A stretch of 64,000 bases of DNA from Gammaproteobacteria bacterium (GTDB taxonomy: Bacteria; Pseudomonadota; Gammaproteobacteria; SZUA-152). Shown here one piece after another: positions 1 through 9,223 of the stretch (its first letter is position 1; every line of letters starts with the position of its first letter). The notes below the pieces were generated by a model, which saw nothing but the letters and a program-made list of their open reading frames with translations, was not told the origin of the DNA and did no database searches. The translations under genes and the position numbers were made by a program. The DNA is taken from positions 1 through 64,000 of the forward strand of contig JAKIUF010000004.1 of assembly GCA_021647705.1 (NCBI GenBank), read 5' to 3'.

Positions 1-3000
1 AAAAGCTTCAGCGTTCGAGGCCTTGACATAAGCCTGCTGAGACCAGCTACCATCATTACGCCTAAACACATACACCGCTCCAGCCTGGCTTGCTGAATTA
101 TCCGCCTCACCAGTTCCATCAGTACTGATACCAATGGCACCACTGTTTTCATTGGTAGCTCCCACCGCCAAAGTATTACCATCACTACTCAAAGCCACTG
201 AGTCACCGAAAAAATCAAGATCCCCAGTATTAGAGGCCTTAACATAAGCCTGCTGGAGCCAGCTACCACCGTTGCGGCTAAACACATACACCGCCCCGGC
301 AGCTGATAGCGAACGATCATTCTCACCGGTTCCATCGGTGCTGATGCCAGTGGCATTGCTGCCTTCTTCTCTAGCTCCCACCGCGAGAGTATTACCATCA
401 CTACTCAAAGCCACTGAGAGGCCGAACCCACCTCCTCCGTAGAACTCAATCGACCCCTGAGCATTTGAAGCCTTCACATATCCAATGGCAGATAACACAC
501 CGCCCAGCGTGCTCACTTCGTTGGAGTCGCTGCACAGATTACTGTTACAGGCCTGCAATAAATACCGGGCACTACCCCAGTCCTGACGATACACAGCAAT
601 ATCCAGCGTGTGTGAGGTAGCGGTGATATCTGCACCTCGCTGGGTAAAGCCCGAGACACCATCAGGATTTTCCATCAATCGATAATAAGTGGCATTCTGC
701 ACCGCTGGCCAACTGAATTGCAGTTGCTTGATGCCGAAATCAAGCGAGAGCACTGCTGCACTCAGGTCAGCGGTATTCCCCTCCACAATTTTAAACTCAT
801 TGATGCTTGACCATGACCCTGAATATCCTGACGCCCCAACAATTTTTAATTTAACGTATCTGGCTTCCAGAGTAGCAAATGAAGATGAGATAGGTTGCGA
901 TGTAGACGTATTATTACTGTGATCCACAATGAGCGAACCAGCCACTTCATTTTCAACATCGGTCAGGCTTGTACTGGCATAAACATAATACTGATACGCT
1001 CTATTCTGATAAGTCCACAATTCAGTTCCTTCAATGGATTTGTTTTCGCCGTAGTCAATAATCACCCATTGCGGAAATCCACTTGCAGACCACCTGAAAT
1101 CATTGGAAGTATTTTCATCAATGACTTTAACAGCCTCATTACCCGCTTGCTCTGCACTTTGACTAATAACGACAACTTCGAGGGGGGTGTCGTCATCAAT
1201 GATCACAATGGTATCGGTAATGATGGCACCCAGTGTAGCGTTAGTCGGATTGTTTAAAGTAACAGTGATCGTTTCATTGCCTTCATCCAGAGCGTCATCA
1301 ATTGCCGTTAACGTTGTCTGAGCAAAGGTATTTCCAGCAGGGATAGTGATAACATCAAATTTGGAATAATCAACATCCGCAGTCGCTGTACCGGTGTAAA
1401 TCAAATCGACCATTACCGGAAATTCAGCGACTTCACTTAATGTCACGATCAAATCAGCCGTACCTGTGGCTTCGTCCATTGATGAGGAATTAATGCTCAA
1501 TGTGACGCTAGGAGAGCCAGACGTTTGAACCATTTCTATCTCATTGATACTCACCCAATTACCGCCATACCCGGATGCACCCACCACTTTCAGTTTGACA
1601 TAACGCCAAGGGTATCCACTCGTCGTATCGGAAATAGGCTGAGCTGATGAAGTGTTCGTACTTCGATCAATGATAAGCGCCGAATTGTCTTCATTTTGTA
1701 CTAAAGACAGATCGTCAGAAGCCCAGACAGTGTATTGATAAGCTCTGTTCTGATAAGTCCAAAGATTAATCGTGTTATACGGGACAGGAGTAACTCCCAT
1801 ATCAATAATCACCCACTGAGGAAACCCGTTTGCAGACCATCTGAAGTTATCGGAGGTGTTCCCATCAATCACGTTATCAGCCTCGTTGCCGGCTTGCTCC
1901 GCACTTTGGCTAATAACAATTCTGGAAGCGTCGTCGTCAGTGATCGTAATGGTATCGGTAATGATGGCACCCAGTGCAGCGTTGACCGGGTTGTTTAACG
2001 TGACAACGACAGTTTCATTACCTTCATCCAGAGTGTCAGCAATTGCCGTTAACGTCGCCTGAGCAAAGGTATTTCCAGCAGGAATGGTGATAACATCAGG
2101 TTTGGAATAATCAACACCTGCGATAGCTGTGCCGCTGTAAACCAGGTCAACCGTTACCGGAAGTGCTGCTGCTTCGTTTAACGTCACGGTCAAATCAGCG
2201 GTACCCGTGGCTTCACTCATTGATGAGGGATTAATATTCAGTGTGACACTGAGTTCCGAAGGAGAAGGCGGACAGGATGAAGGGGGAGGATTCCCAGGGT
2301 CAGGCATAATGCCGGAAGCCATTTTTACAACTTCGGTTCCCGCCAATAAAAAAGCGCCTACGCCAAAATCTCTTGTAGAATTTTCAGTAACAGGCTGGCT
2401 GGATTCTGGCCGATGCCCTGGCCCCTGAATATAACCCAGAAACCCACAGTCTTTAATTGCATCATTCACCATTCCATTCCATGCTTTTTCTACAATGGGC
2501 CTGTAAGTTGCGTCCTCCAGAATGCCGACATTAATGCCATAAGCAAGCGCATAAGTGAAAAAAGCGGTTCCACTGGTTTCCTTCCCACCAAAATGATTGG
2601 GATCATCCAGATTAACATTCCAAAAGCCATCGGGCCGCTGTCGATCCTTCAAAGAACCCGCCATGGAAATCAATGTCTGTTTGTATTCATCATAATGGCT
2701 ATCAGAGTTGGGTAATGCTTTCAACACTTTAACCATGGCAGCAATAACCCACCCATTACCTCTTGACCAATATATGTTTTTTCCAGCAGAGGTTAAATTG
2801 GGAGGGGTCTGGTTTTTATCTCTCCACCACAAAAAATCATTTTCGTTATTATTACCATTGTCAGAGAAGAGGCCATTGCCCCCTTCTGAATATTTTGTCC
2901 ATGCATATAAATCCCACATTTTGTCATGAGGTTCGGTGTCACCGTTAATATTGCCAAGTTCAACAAAGTTGGGCATTGCCATAAACATTGCATCTACCCA

Positions 3001-3444
3001 CCACCAGTTCTCAACATTGGAATGATTAACTATATTGTTTACGGAAGTCTGGATATGTGCGATTTTATACGGCTGAGGATCGTATTTATACAATTCGATA
3101 TAGGTTTGTCCTGCGGCCTGATCATCAGCGTGAGGCAACCAAATATACCCATTGAGTTTCCAGTCCCATTTTATGGCCCAGGACTCTGCATAGTTATAGT
3201 ATTTAGTATCTGGATATACATCGTACATAGCCATGTTTCCAATGTAATAGACCGCACGCGCCCATTTATTATCTCCCAGTCCAGGGTTTTCATTGATCCA
3301 ATAATCATTCACTAATGCCATTTTACTGACAATCTCTGACTTGTTCGGTAGGGCTTTGGCTTCTTGGGTAATAAATGATGTGAAAAGAAATACAGCAACA
3401 ATCAAGTGTATTGAGAAAATAATGTGACTACGCTTGGTTTCCAT
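1..3444 (-). CDS. Modular GH105 glycoside hydrolase (partial)
   Basis: The reading frame is open from the ATG at 3444 to the window edge (1148 codons, C-terminus missing), with a good ribosome site (AAGGAG) 7 bases upstream. After a signal peptide (about residues 1-30) comes a GH105/GH88-like (alpha/alpha)6 domain to about residue 385. It carries the family motifs WWWVDAMFM (Asp151, the expected catalytic acid), YWSRGNGW (about 225-232) and KETSGTAFF. A Pro/Ser linker follows, then two tandem units of Calx-beta plus discoidin-like domain (about 400-640 and 650-885), an FN3-like segment, and FG-GAP-type repeats from about 990. GH105 enzymes cleave the unsaturated uronyl residue left by polysaccharide lyases acting on rhamnogalacturonan or ulvan. 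The binding modules suggest an exported or surface enzyme; the exact substrate cannot be told from sequence. Confidence 0.85.
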   Translation of the reverse strand, partial: METKRSHIIFSIHLIVAVFLFTSFITQEAKALPNKSEIVSKMALVNDYWINENPGLGDNKWARAVYYIGNMAMYDVYPDTKYYNYAESWAIKWDWKLNGYIWLPHADDQAAGQTYIELYKYDPQPYKIAHIQTSVNNIVNHSNVENWWWVDAMFMAMPNFVELGNINGDTEPHDKMWDLYAWTKYSEGGNGLFSDNGNNNENDFLWWRDKNQTPPNLTSAGKNIYWSRGNGWVIAAMVKVLKALPNSDSHYDEYKQTLISMAGSLKDRQRPDGFWNVNLDDPNHFGGKETSGTAFFTYALAYGINVGILEDATYRPIVEKAWNGMVNDAIKDCGFLGYIQGPGHRPESSQPVTENSTRDFGVGAFLLAGTEVVKMASGIMPDPGNPPPSSCPPSPSELSVTLNINPSSMSEATGTADLTVTLNEAAALPVTVDLVYSGTAIAGVDYSKPDVITIPAGNTFAQATLTAIADTLDEGNETVVVTLNNPVNAALGAIITDTITITDDDASRIVISQSAEQAGNEADNVIDGNTSDNFRWSANGFPQWVIIDMGVTPVPYNTINLWTYQNRAYQYTVWASDDLSLVQNEDNSALIIDRSTNTSSAQPISDTTSGYPWRYVKLKVVGASGYGGNWVSINEIEMVQTSGSPSVTLSINSSSMDEATGTADLIVTLSEVAEFPVMVDLIYTGTATADVDYSKFDVITIPAGNTFAQTTLTAIDDALDEGNETITVTLNNPTNATLGAIITDTIVIIDDDTPLEVVVISQSAEQAGNEAVKVIDENTSNDFRWSASGFPQWVIIDYGENKSIEGTELWTYQNRAYQYYVYASTSLTDVENEVAGSLIVDHSNNTSTSQPISSSFATLEARYVKLKIVGASGYSGSWSSINEFKIVEGNTADLSAAVLSLDFGIKQLQFSWPAVQNATYYRLMENPDGVSGFTQRGADITATSHTLDIAVYRQDWGSARYLLQACNSNLCSDSNEVSTLGGVLSAIGYVKASNAQGSIEFYGGGGFGLSVALSSDGNTLAVGAREEGSNATGISTDGTGENDRSLSAAGAVYVFSRNGGSWLQQAYVKASNTGDLDFFGDSVALSSDGNTLAVGATNENSGAIGISTDGTGEADNSASQAGAVYVFRRNDGSWSQQAYVKASNAEAF

Positions 3445-3936
3445 AATATCTCCTTTTATTATGAATGAACGTATCGAATTATTTTTTTCTTAAAACGACC
3501 GTCCGGATTGGTAGTCTACAGAGTATAGTGAGAATAAATATTTTTTTACCAAAAATATTGGGTCATATGAACATAAAGTGAAAAATTATATTTTTATAAT
3601 AGAGTGATATTAAAATGCACCCATCAAGATAACATCTTCTTGCAAAAATATTCTTTCCAACGTTCCATCAGGAAGACTAGCAATACAGAATTAATATGGC
3701 TGTATTTTATGCAAAACATAAAAAATAGGCTTTAAAAACAGGAAAAAGCCTTAAAAATAGGCTTTTATTTACGCGAATAAATTACTTTTTCGGGAAGTGA
3801 AAAAAAACGTTTTTGTATACTATTAATGAAACCAACACGCTCAGAATGAGTCTCAACACACCATTCACTAATGGTATTAAAATTGAGTCAATGTGCCCAG
3901 ACAACAATCTATAAACAACAGGGAAATAACTAAGAT
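3445..3936. other. AT-rich intergenic region, no gene seen
   Basis: This gap separates the GH105 gene from the cupin gene; both read leftward. It is strongly A+T-rich. It holds two direct copies of a short AAAAATAGGCTTT-type motif (from 3721 and 3752) around a small hairpin that may end the cupin transcript. The promoter of the GH105 gene must lie in its left part, but I cannot assign convincing -35/-10 boxes. No coding frame is credible. Confidence 0.5.
3721..3751 (-). terminator. Possible terminator of the cupin gene
   Basis: AGGCTTT (3727-3733) pairs with AAAGCCT (3745-3751). Read on the minus strand the stem is followed by ATTTTTT. It lies 185 bases beyond the cupin stop codon. The stem is short, so confidence is modest. 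Confidence 0.35.
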
Positions 3937-4296
3937 CTATTCCAGCAATTCTGTATCTTCATGTGAATAGGCAGGCGCACAGCAACATAAAATCACCAGA
4001 TCCTGGTCACCAATATTTTCAATACAATGTGAAGAACCTGGATTAATACACAGCGTATCGCCTGCCGACACATCAAACATTTCGTTGTCCAGCGTCATAC
4101 GCCCCTGGCCCGAGGTAATATGGTATAACTCTTCACTGTGTATATGCCGATGCAGTTGGGTACGCGCACCTGTGGGAATTATCGCTTGCGCCAAGCTTTG
4201 TTTGGCATTTTTATGTATTGCCGGATGCATCAGTTCACGAATTAGCGAACCATCTTTAGTGATATAGGCAGCAATGGATTGATATTCTGTTTTCAT
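3937..4296 (-). CDS. Small cupin-domain protein
   Basis: A 119-residue single-domain cupin. Cupin motif 1 is seen as HRHIHSEELYHITSGQG (metal-ligand pattern HxHxxxE at about residues 49-55) and motif 2 as GDTLCINPGSSHCIEN with its His near residue 91. The first half therefore has the usual two His and a Glu and the second half the last His, consistent with one bound divalent metal. The protein is cytoplasmic, with no signal peptide. Small cupins of this type include isomerases, dioxygenases and sugar- or ligand-binding proteins; nothing here allows a specific reaction to be named. It is a single gene, set apart by about 100 bases from the next operon. The C-terminal Cys run CCC (about 105-107) is unusual. 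Confidence 0.8.
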   Translation of the reverse strand: MKTEYQSIAAYITKDGSLIRELMHPAIHKNAKQSLAQAIIPTGARTQLHRHIHSEELYHITSGQGRMTLDNEMFDVSAGDTLCINPGSSHCIENIGDQDLVILCCCAPAYSHEDTELLE

Positions 4297-4392
4297 TTAT
4301 TGCTCGGGTTTTGCATATGATTGCACGGAAGTTTCATATCGTTTTACGAATCACATTCACTTGTGCTCTGTCAGTATGCACATGCGCTAGGT

Positions 4393-4848
4393 TTAAGTGC
4401 CACCCAAATATTTCAGGTGGCTGCCACACTGCACGCGGCAATCACTGGCACCAAACCCTGCCAGTAAGATTTCACCATTAACCCGCTGATTGCAACAACA
4501 CTCGGTTTCACTAAAAAGCCCAACTGCGGTTACCCGTGCTTCGGGGGTCATTAACAAATAATCGATATGCCAACGCTGCTTTTTTTGTCGGGATAAATGA
4601 CGGCGAACCCGTGCTGACAAGTTACGCCAGGCGCTGCCTGTGTAAAGATAAGTCCCTGCCGGAAATAAAAACTCAGCCAGACGGCCAACATGTACCCTTT
4701 GCGCCCGCTGGAGTGTAATATGAAGTTGGTACGTCACCAGACGCTCATCAGCATTCGCCCTGCCTTCCCATTCATCCAGATTCCATGTACCCACTGCGCA
4801 CTTATCCGATGGTAAATAACGGCGGTGGGTCATCATCAGCCAGTTCAC
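4393..4848 (-). CDS. DUF123-type GIY-YIG family protein
   Basis: A 151-codon frame whose C-terminal two thirds match the DUF123/COG1833 branch of the GIY-YIG fold: GTYLYTGSAWRNL (the GIY-YIG-like core, with an Arg following), then ARVRRHLSRQKKQRWHIDYLL. The family is related to GIY-YIG nucleases, but its cellular role is not established. The GTG at 4848 lies inside the acylphosphatase gene (47-base overlap). An ATG at 4836 or 4833, or a GTG near 4793 just after the acylphosphatase stop and directly before GTWNLDEW, are alternative starts; the last would remove residues that do not look like the family. It is the last gene of the leftward operon that begins at 8317. Confidence 0.75.
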   Translation of the reverse strand: MNWLMMTHRRYLPSDKCAVGTWNLDEWEGRANADERLVTYQLHITLQRAQRVHVGRLAEFLFPAGTYLYTGSAWRNLSARVRRHLSRQKKQRWHIDYLLMTPEARVTAVGLFSETECCCNQRVNGEILLAGFGASDCRVQCGSHLKYLGGT

Positions 4849-5074
4849 AGCTCACATTACTGACTTGTGCCTGTGACGGCCCCTTTGATAACCAGGCACA
4901 TAATTCTTCTACCAATGGTTTTGGACCATAGGCCAGCACTTCAACACGACCATCCGGTAAATTTTGTGCGTAACCACTAATCCCCAGACGCTCTGCTTCG
5001 TGGCGTGTCGAGGCACGAAAAAAAACACCCTGCACCCGGCCTGACACATAACATCGCACACAGACCGAGTTCAA
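4802..5074 (-). CDS. acyP: Acylphosphatase
   Basis: A 90-residue acylphosphatase of normal length. The signature VSGRVQGVFFRAST contains the phosphate-binding loop and the catalytic Arg (Arg20), and YAQNLPDGRVEV carries the catalytic Asn (Asn38). It hydrolyses carboxyl-phosphate bonds such as acetyl phosphate or 1,3-bisphosphoglycerate in the cytoplasm. The start is a TTG at 5074 whose bases overlap the TGA of the efflux adaptor gene, which points to translational coupling; no later in-frame start keeps the first beta strand intact. Two Cys in strand one (CVRC) are not needed for activity. Its place in an operon with envelope proteins may be incidental. Confidence 0.9.
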   Translation of the reverse strand: MNSVCVRCYVSGRVQGVFFRASTRHEAERLGISGYAQNLPDGRVEVLAYGPKPLVEELCAWLSKGPSQAQVSNVSCELADDDPPPLFTIG

Positions 5075-5853
5075 AATTTTACTTTGGCAGGCTGACCAAC
5101 ACGCAGCGCCTGCTCGTTTGTGGCAAAAATCACTTCAACAACATAACGGTCACTGCTGCTCTTTTCCGGTTCCAGAGCCACAAAATTGACGGTGCCAGCA
5201 TAACTTTTCCCAGCCACGGTGACTTTTGCTTTATCGTTACGCTTGATATTATCGACAGTCGTTCCGCTCACTAAACTACGCGCCAACATACGGTCCGCCT
5301 CAGCCAGTATGATGAGCGGCACGGCCTGCATCCTGCTCACGACAGTTTGCCCTGGTTGCGCATTGCGCTGTAACACCCATGCTGCAAAGGGTGCTCGTAT
5401 CATGCTGTACCCAAAATCATATTCTGCTTTTGTCAGACTGGCGCGAGCCGAAAGCACATCAGCATCCGCCGCATCTTTTTGAATTTTTGCTAACTGTAAG
5501 TCGTGATCAGATAACAAGGTACGATCATATAATTCCTGGGTGCGCTCCAATTCCCGCCAAGCTTCATCCCGGTTATTTTTGGCCTGTTTGAGCCTAGCTC
5601 TGCTAGCGAATACATCTGCACGAAAAGTTTCATTGACCAGGCGTAGCAATATTTGGTCGGCATGCACACGGTCCCCCCTATCAACTGTCACTTCAGCAAT
5701 GACCCCGTTGACCGGTGTGCTCAGGGCAACAGTACGCACCCATTGCAGGGTCGCCTCTTCCTCTGCCGCCGACACAGTCAACGAAAAAACAAGTGCAAAA
5801 ATCAGTATGGGTAATACACGTAATACACTAACGCCCCGACCCGGTGAATTCAT
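5071..5853 (-). CDS. Periplasmic adaptor (HlyD/RND membrane-fusion type), short
   Basis: A 260-residue secreted protein with an N-terminal signal peptide (hydrophobic run VLPILIFALVFSLTVSA). The first lipoyl half (VNGVIAEVTVDRGDRVHADQILLRL) is followed by an alpha-helical hairpin with regular heptads (about 85-150), then the second lipoyl half (IRAPFAAWVLQRNAQPGQTV) and a beta-barrel domain ending at VGQPAKVKF. Such adaptors bridge an inner-membrane pump and a TolC channel. It is shorter than the usual 350-400 residues and lacks the membrane-proximal domain. It lies 43 bases after the TolC-like gene, with a good ribosome site (AAAGGAG). No pump gene accompanies it here, so it must either borrow one from elsewhere or act differently. 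Confidence 0.85.
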   Translation of the reverse strand: MNSPGRGVSVLRVLPILIFALVFSLTVSAAEEEATLQWVRTVALSTPVNGVIAEVTVDRGDRVHADQILLRLVNETFRADVFASRARLKQAKNNRDEAWRELERTQELYDRTLLSDHDLQLAKIQKDAADADVLSARASLTKAEYDFGYSMIRAPFAAWVLQRNAQPGQTVVSRMQAVPLIILAEADRMLARSLVSGTTVDNIKRNDKAKVTVAGKSYAGTVNFVALEPEKSSSDRYVVEVIFATNEQALRVGQPAKVKF

Positions 5854-5896
5854 ATGGTTTCTCCTTTAAGTCCAGACGACAATTATCAGATGATGG

Positions 5897-7243
5897 TCAT
5901 TTGTCAGCACTGGCATCCATTGCTCTTTCAGTATTGAGTTTCTCATCATTGCCATCCTCTTGCCCCAGCAAGGCATCAATACGTGCCCAGGCCAGCGCTG
6001 TGGCAAAATCTGCCTGCATGACACGATAACGCAATGCCGACATACTCACCATGGCGTCCCCCAAATCGCTCGCAACTTCGAGTTCATACTCAGCGCGCCG
6101 GAGGTCAAGATACAAATCTCGATATTCCTGATCGGATGCCAGACTTTGTTTTTCCACCTGCAAGGTATGCAGTTCGCTCCAGGTATCCAGCAGCTCTTGC
6201 CGCAATACACGCCGTTGTTGTTCCAAACTTGCCGTGACCTTGCGTAACTCAGCCCGACTCCGGGCCTGTAATGCAGCACTACGACCACCATCAAACAGTG
6301 GCACATCCAGAGAAACGCCTGCCCGCCAGTTATCGTTACCCCCAAATGTCCGGGTAAATTCAGAGACTTCCAGTCGCCCCAACAACACCGGATTATTATC
6401 TGCCCGCGCCAGACTTAATTGTGCCTTTGCGCTCGCTTGCTGTGCCATCAATGCCCGCAGTTGAGGATTACTTTGCTCCAGCTCAGTAAACCAATCATTC
6501 ACATCGTCCGGAAATTTTCGTGCTGTAAAACTCAATTGCGGGATGGATAATACCTCAGACAGCTGCCCCGGATAATTCAGTAAATCGGCAAGGCGTGCCC
6601 TCGTGGTACGTTGTGCCGCTTCACTTCGTGCCTGACGTAACCGGGATGCCTGAAACAAACTGCGTGTTTCCATAAGCTTGATATCTGACAACTGACCCAG
6701 CTCATTACGCTCACGCGCACGATCTGAGTTCACAAAAGTCATGGACATTTCTTCAGTGTCTCGCGCATAAGCCTGGTCAGCTAGCAACACATCAAAAAAG
6801 GCAGCCATAATTGAAATACGGTGGCGAGCGAAGGCGTCGAGATAAATCAAAGCACGCTGATTTCGTTCCGCCAGCGTTATGTTCTCTTTTGCTGTACTGC
6901 GTCCAAAGTCGTACAGGGACTTTTCCAGGGACAGTCTAATAAGGTGATCATCCCGAGACTCCTGGATAACAGGGCTTGGTGGCGAATCAACCCAGCGCAG
7001 GCGTCCAAAAAGTGTCACGTTAACACCCGTCTCTGCATCAACCCGTCGCTGCTCTGCTTTGGCTCGCGCCAATTCAGCAACCTCTATTTGCAGTTCAGGA
7101 TGATCCGCTGATGCCAGACCAAGCGAAAATTCAAGCGTCAGCGGCACTGGCAAGGAAACTTCATTTGCCCACAACGGGCATGATATTGAAAAAAATAACA
7201 GTAGAAATAATCTACGACAATACTGCACCGACAGCCCGTTCAT
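5897..7243 (-). CDS. TolC-family outer membrane channel
   Basis: A 448-residue outer membrane efflux protein. It has a signal peptide ending near ANEVSLPVP and two homologous halves, each with long coiled helices. One half contains DFGRSTAKENITLAERNQR, the other GVSLDVPLFDGGRSAALQARS, the typical beta-strand/helix boundary of TolC repeats. Family members form trimers that span the outer membrane and the periplasm and export drugs, metals or peptides. Its ATG overlaps the stop codon of the thioredoxin-like gene (ATGA), and the adaptor gene follows, so an operon is clear. Charged residues are abundant at the C-terminus (DEKLNTERAMDASADK), as in other TolC tails. Confidence 0.9.
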   Translation of the reverse strand: MNGLSVQYCRRLFLLLFFSISCPLWANEVSLPVPLTLEFSLGLASADHPELQIEVAELARAKAEQRRVDAETGVNVTLFGRLRWVDSPPSPVIQESRDDHLIRLSLEKSLYDFGRSTAKENITLAERNQRALIYLDAFARHRISIMAAFFDVLLADQAYARDTEEMSMTFVNSDRARERNELGQLSDIKLMETRSLFQASRLRQARSEAAQRTTRARLADLLNYPGQLSEVLSIPQLSFTARKFPDDVNDWFTELEQSNPQLRALMAQQASAKAQLSLARADNNPVLLGRLEVSEFTRTFGGNDNWRAGVSLDVPLFDGGRSAALQARSRAELRKVTASLEQQRRVLRQELLDTWSELHTLQVEKQSLASDQEYRDLYLDLRRAEYELEVASDLGDAMVSMSALRYRVMQADFATALAWARIDALLGQEDGNDEKLNTERAMDASADK

Positions 7244-7797
7244 TGTGCCTGCTGGGCAGCCTTTTTTTGCCGCTTGTATTTGGTGAAGCGCATTTCTTTA
7301 TAAAGTCCCTTTTCGACAAACTCCCCCAGCCACATAAATTCCTCAACGCTTGATGTAGCCCCCGTGTAACGCGTTACCTGCTTACCTTCCAAATCATAAA
7401 AAGCAAATACCGGGGTTACGCGCACCCGATTAACCTTAAAGGCAAAGTCTTTTTGCGGCATGACCTTACCCTGAAAATCGGTCATTTCCACATCACCTTC
7501 AATGTCCACGCTGAAACTGAGAAAATGCTCGCGAAAATACGCTTGCACTGTGGGCTGATTAAGCACGGTTTTTTTCATACGATGGCAAAATGGACATTCA
7601 TCCATTTCAAAAAACAGCAGGATACCTTTTTTACCCTGGGCCCGTGCCGTTTTCAGTTCTTCAGAAAAGTCGCCCCAGGTTTCATTGAAAAAATAGGTAT
7701 AGGGGTCTTTGCCCAGCGCTGCCTGTGCCTGCCCTGCGCACAAAAGCAACAATAATAAAGCGACGACGATATTTGTGCGGGTGAATAATCTCTCCAT
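7240..7797 (-). CDS. Periplasmic thioredoxin-fold protein (SoxW-like)
   Basis: A secreted thioredoxin-like protein of 185 residues from the preferred ATG at 7797, which has a GGAGAGAG ribosome site; a TTG at 7851 would add 18 residues and overlap the upstream gene. The signal peptide (IVVALLLLLLCAGQAQA) precedes a thioredoxin fold with redox motif CPFC in FEMDECPFCHRMKK, and the cis-Pro region RVTPVFAFYD. The C-terminus is very basic (KYKRQKKAAQQAQ). CPFC-His sites of this kind occur in SoxW/DsbC-like reductants. It lies between a TlpA-like gene and a TolC gene with a 4-base overlap to the latter, so the two redox proteins and the export parts are co-expressed. The substrate is unknown. Confidence 0.85.
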   Translation of the reverse strand: MERLFTRTNIVVALLLLLLCAGQAQAALGKDPYTYFFNETWGDFSEELKTARAQGKKGILLFFEMDECPFCHRMKKTVLNQPTVQAYFREHFLSFSVDIEGDVEMTDFQGKVMPQKDFAFKVNRVRVTPVFAFYDLEGKQVTRYTGATSSVEEFMWLGEFVEKGLYKEMRFTKYKRQKKAAQQAQ

Positions 7798-7816
7798 GCG
7801 ATTCACTCTCTCCAAT

Positions 7817-8317
7817 TTATTGTGCGGTTTGCTGTGCAATAAAATCTGCAATCAGCTCTGCGGTAACCGGGCCGACTTGACGAGCAACCACTTCTCCTTC
7901 GGGTGAAACCAGATAAGTGGTCGGCAAACCAGGAATGGGGCCCAGCGCCGAGTCGGGGCCCGGCTTGCTTCGCAATACTGGAAAATTCATAAAATATTCT
8001 TCCGAAAACTGCTTCAGGGCATTGAGACTGATGTCTTCAAAATTAACCCCCAACACCACAGCATCTTTGTCTTTACGATCTTCGTGAAAGTCCACCAACT
8101 CTGGAATTTCTGTGAGGCAGGGAGGACACCAAGTCGCCCAGTAATTCACCACCACCCATTTGCCGCGATAATCCGACAAATTGTGCTTCGCGCCCTGAAC
8201 GTCCAACAGAGAGAACTCCACCGGCTCGGCCTGTGCGCTCAGCGCAAAAAATGCCGCAAAGCAAACGCTGAATAAAGTCCTACACTTGGGGGGGGAAATA
8301 ATCACAGCGCTGAACAC
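7817..8317 (-). CDS. TlpA/ResA-like thiol-disulfide oxidoreductase
   Basis: A 166-residue exported thioredoxin-fold protein. The signal peptide ends near ALSAQA, followed by the typical TlpA/ResA opening FSLLDVQGAKHNLSDYRGKW, the redox site WCPPC in NYWATWCPPCLTEIPEL, a central insert (FSEEYFMNFPVL) and the cis-Pro loop GLPTTYLVSPEGEV. Members reduce disulfides in apocytochromes or other periplasmic proteins. It heads the operon. The GTG at 8317 sits directly against a GAGGAG ribosome site, so the GTG at 8305 (11 bases away) may be the real start; both keep the signal peptide. No cytochrome maturation genes lie nearby. Confidence 0.88.
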   Translation of the reverse strand: MFSAVIISPPKCRTLFSVCFAAFFALSAQAEPVEFSLLDVQGAKHNLSDYRGKWVVVNYWATWCPPCLTEIPELVDFHEDRKDKDAVVLGVNFEDISLNALKQFSEEYFMNFPVLRSKPGPDSALGPIPGLPTTYLVSPEGEVVARQVGPVTAELIADFIAQQTAQ

Positions 8318-8566
8318 TCCTCAAACATCCTTGGTCTTTATATTGGCTTCACATTGGTTTCATATCGGTTTTCACATCACTCTTCCGTGCCGCCCGATAA
8401 TACCGCGAACTAGAATGTGATTACCACGAAATGCACCGTTTCTGGCAATGATGACCACAGTAACAGCAGTAGACAGCAATTTATGCCAGACATTCAATAT
8501 TGACAACTGAACGAATATGGGAAAAACACGGTGTACTACACGGAAAAATACTGTTGATGACCTGAG

Positions 8567-9223
8567 TCAGGAATTGTTGACCTCAGATGCCGTATCGATA
8601 ATGCCATAATTCATGGCCAGCCGGGCCAAATCTACATCACTGCCCACACCCAGCTTTTCGTACAAACGATGACGATACGTGCTCACTGTTTTCGGGCTCA
8701 GGCACAACTTGTCAGAAATCACTTGCAGGCGCTGCCCCTGGGTCAGCATCAACATAACCTGCATCTCGCGTGGTGAGAGCGCATCAAAAGGGGTTACCTC
8801 CCCACCCGGGGTCATTTTCAGCGCCAGTTTCTGCGCAACATCAGCACCAATATAACGCTCACCCGCCGACACCGCCTTAATGGCCGCTACAATCTCATCT
8901 ACCGCACAACCCTTGGTGAGATAACCGCTAGCCCCTGCCTGCAACATACGACTGGGAAAAGGCTCCTCCGAATGCACAGACACCACAATAATTTTCAACT
9001 CAGGATCTGATTGCAACAGTTTGCGTGTCGCCTCCAGACCTCCAATACCCGGCATGCTGACATCCATTAACAGCACGTCGGGAGATTTTTTACGCACCAG
9101 AGTCAGTGCCTCTTCGCCACTGGCGGCTTCGCCCATCACACGAATACCCGGTGCATCATTCAAGATACGGGTAATTCCCGTGCGCACCAGCTCGTGATCA
9201 TCAACTACCATAACGTTAATCAT
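8567..9223 (-). CDS. uvrY: Response regulator, GacA/UvrY type
   Basis: A 218-residue two-component response regulator. The receiver domain has the acidic pair Asp8/Asp9, the phospho-acceptor Asp54 in LLMDVSMPG and the conserved Lys in GYLTKG. A LuxR-type helix-turn-helix follows, with LSPREMQVM and LSPKTVSTYRHRLYEKL. The opening MINVMVVDDHELVRTGI and overall layout are those of GacA/UvrY, which is activated by the hybrid kinase GacS/BarA and turns on CsrB/RsmY-type small RNAs that titrate CsrA/RsmA. In many relatives uvrC lies directly downstream; here a 250-base gap and the redox/efflux operon follow instead. No sensor kinase is in the window. It is most likely GacA, but another NarL-family regulator cannot be excluded. 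Confidence 0.85.
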   Translation of the reverse strand: MINVMVVDDHELVRTGITRILNDAPGIRVMGEAASGEEALTLVRKKSPDVLLMDVSMPGIGGLEATRKLLQSDPELKIIVVSVHSEEPFPSRMLQAGASGYLTKGCAVDEIVAAIKAVSAGERYIGADVAQKLALKMTPGGEVTPFDALSPREMQVMLMLTQGQRLQVISDKLCLSPKTVSTYRHRLYEKLGVGSDVDLARLAMNYGIIDTASEVNNS

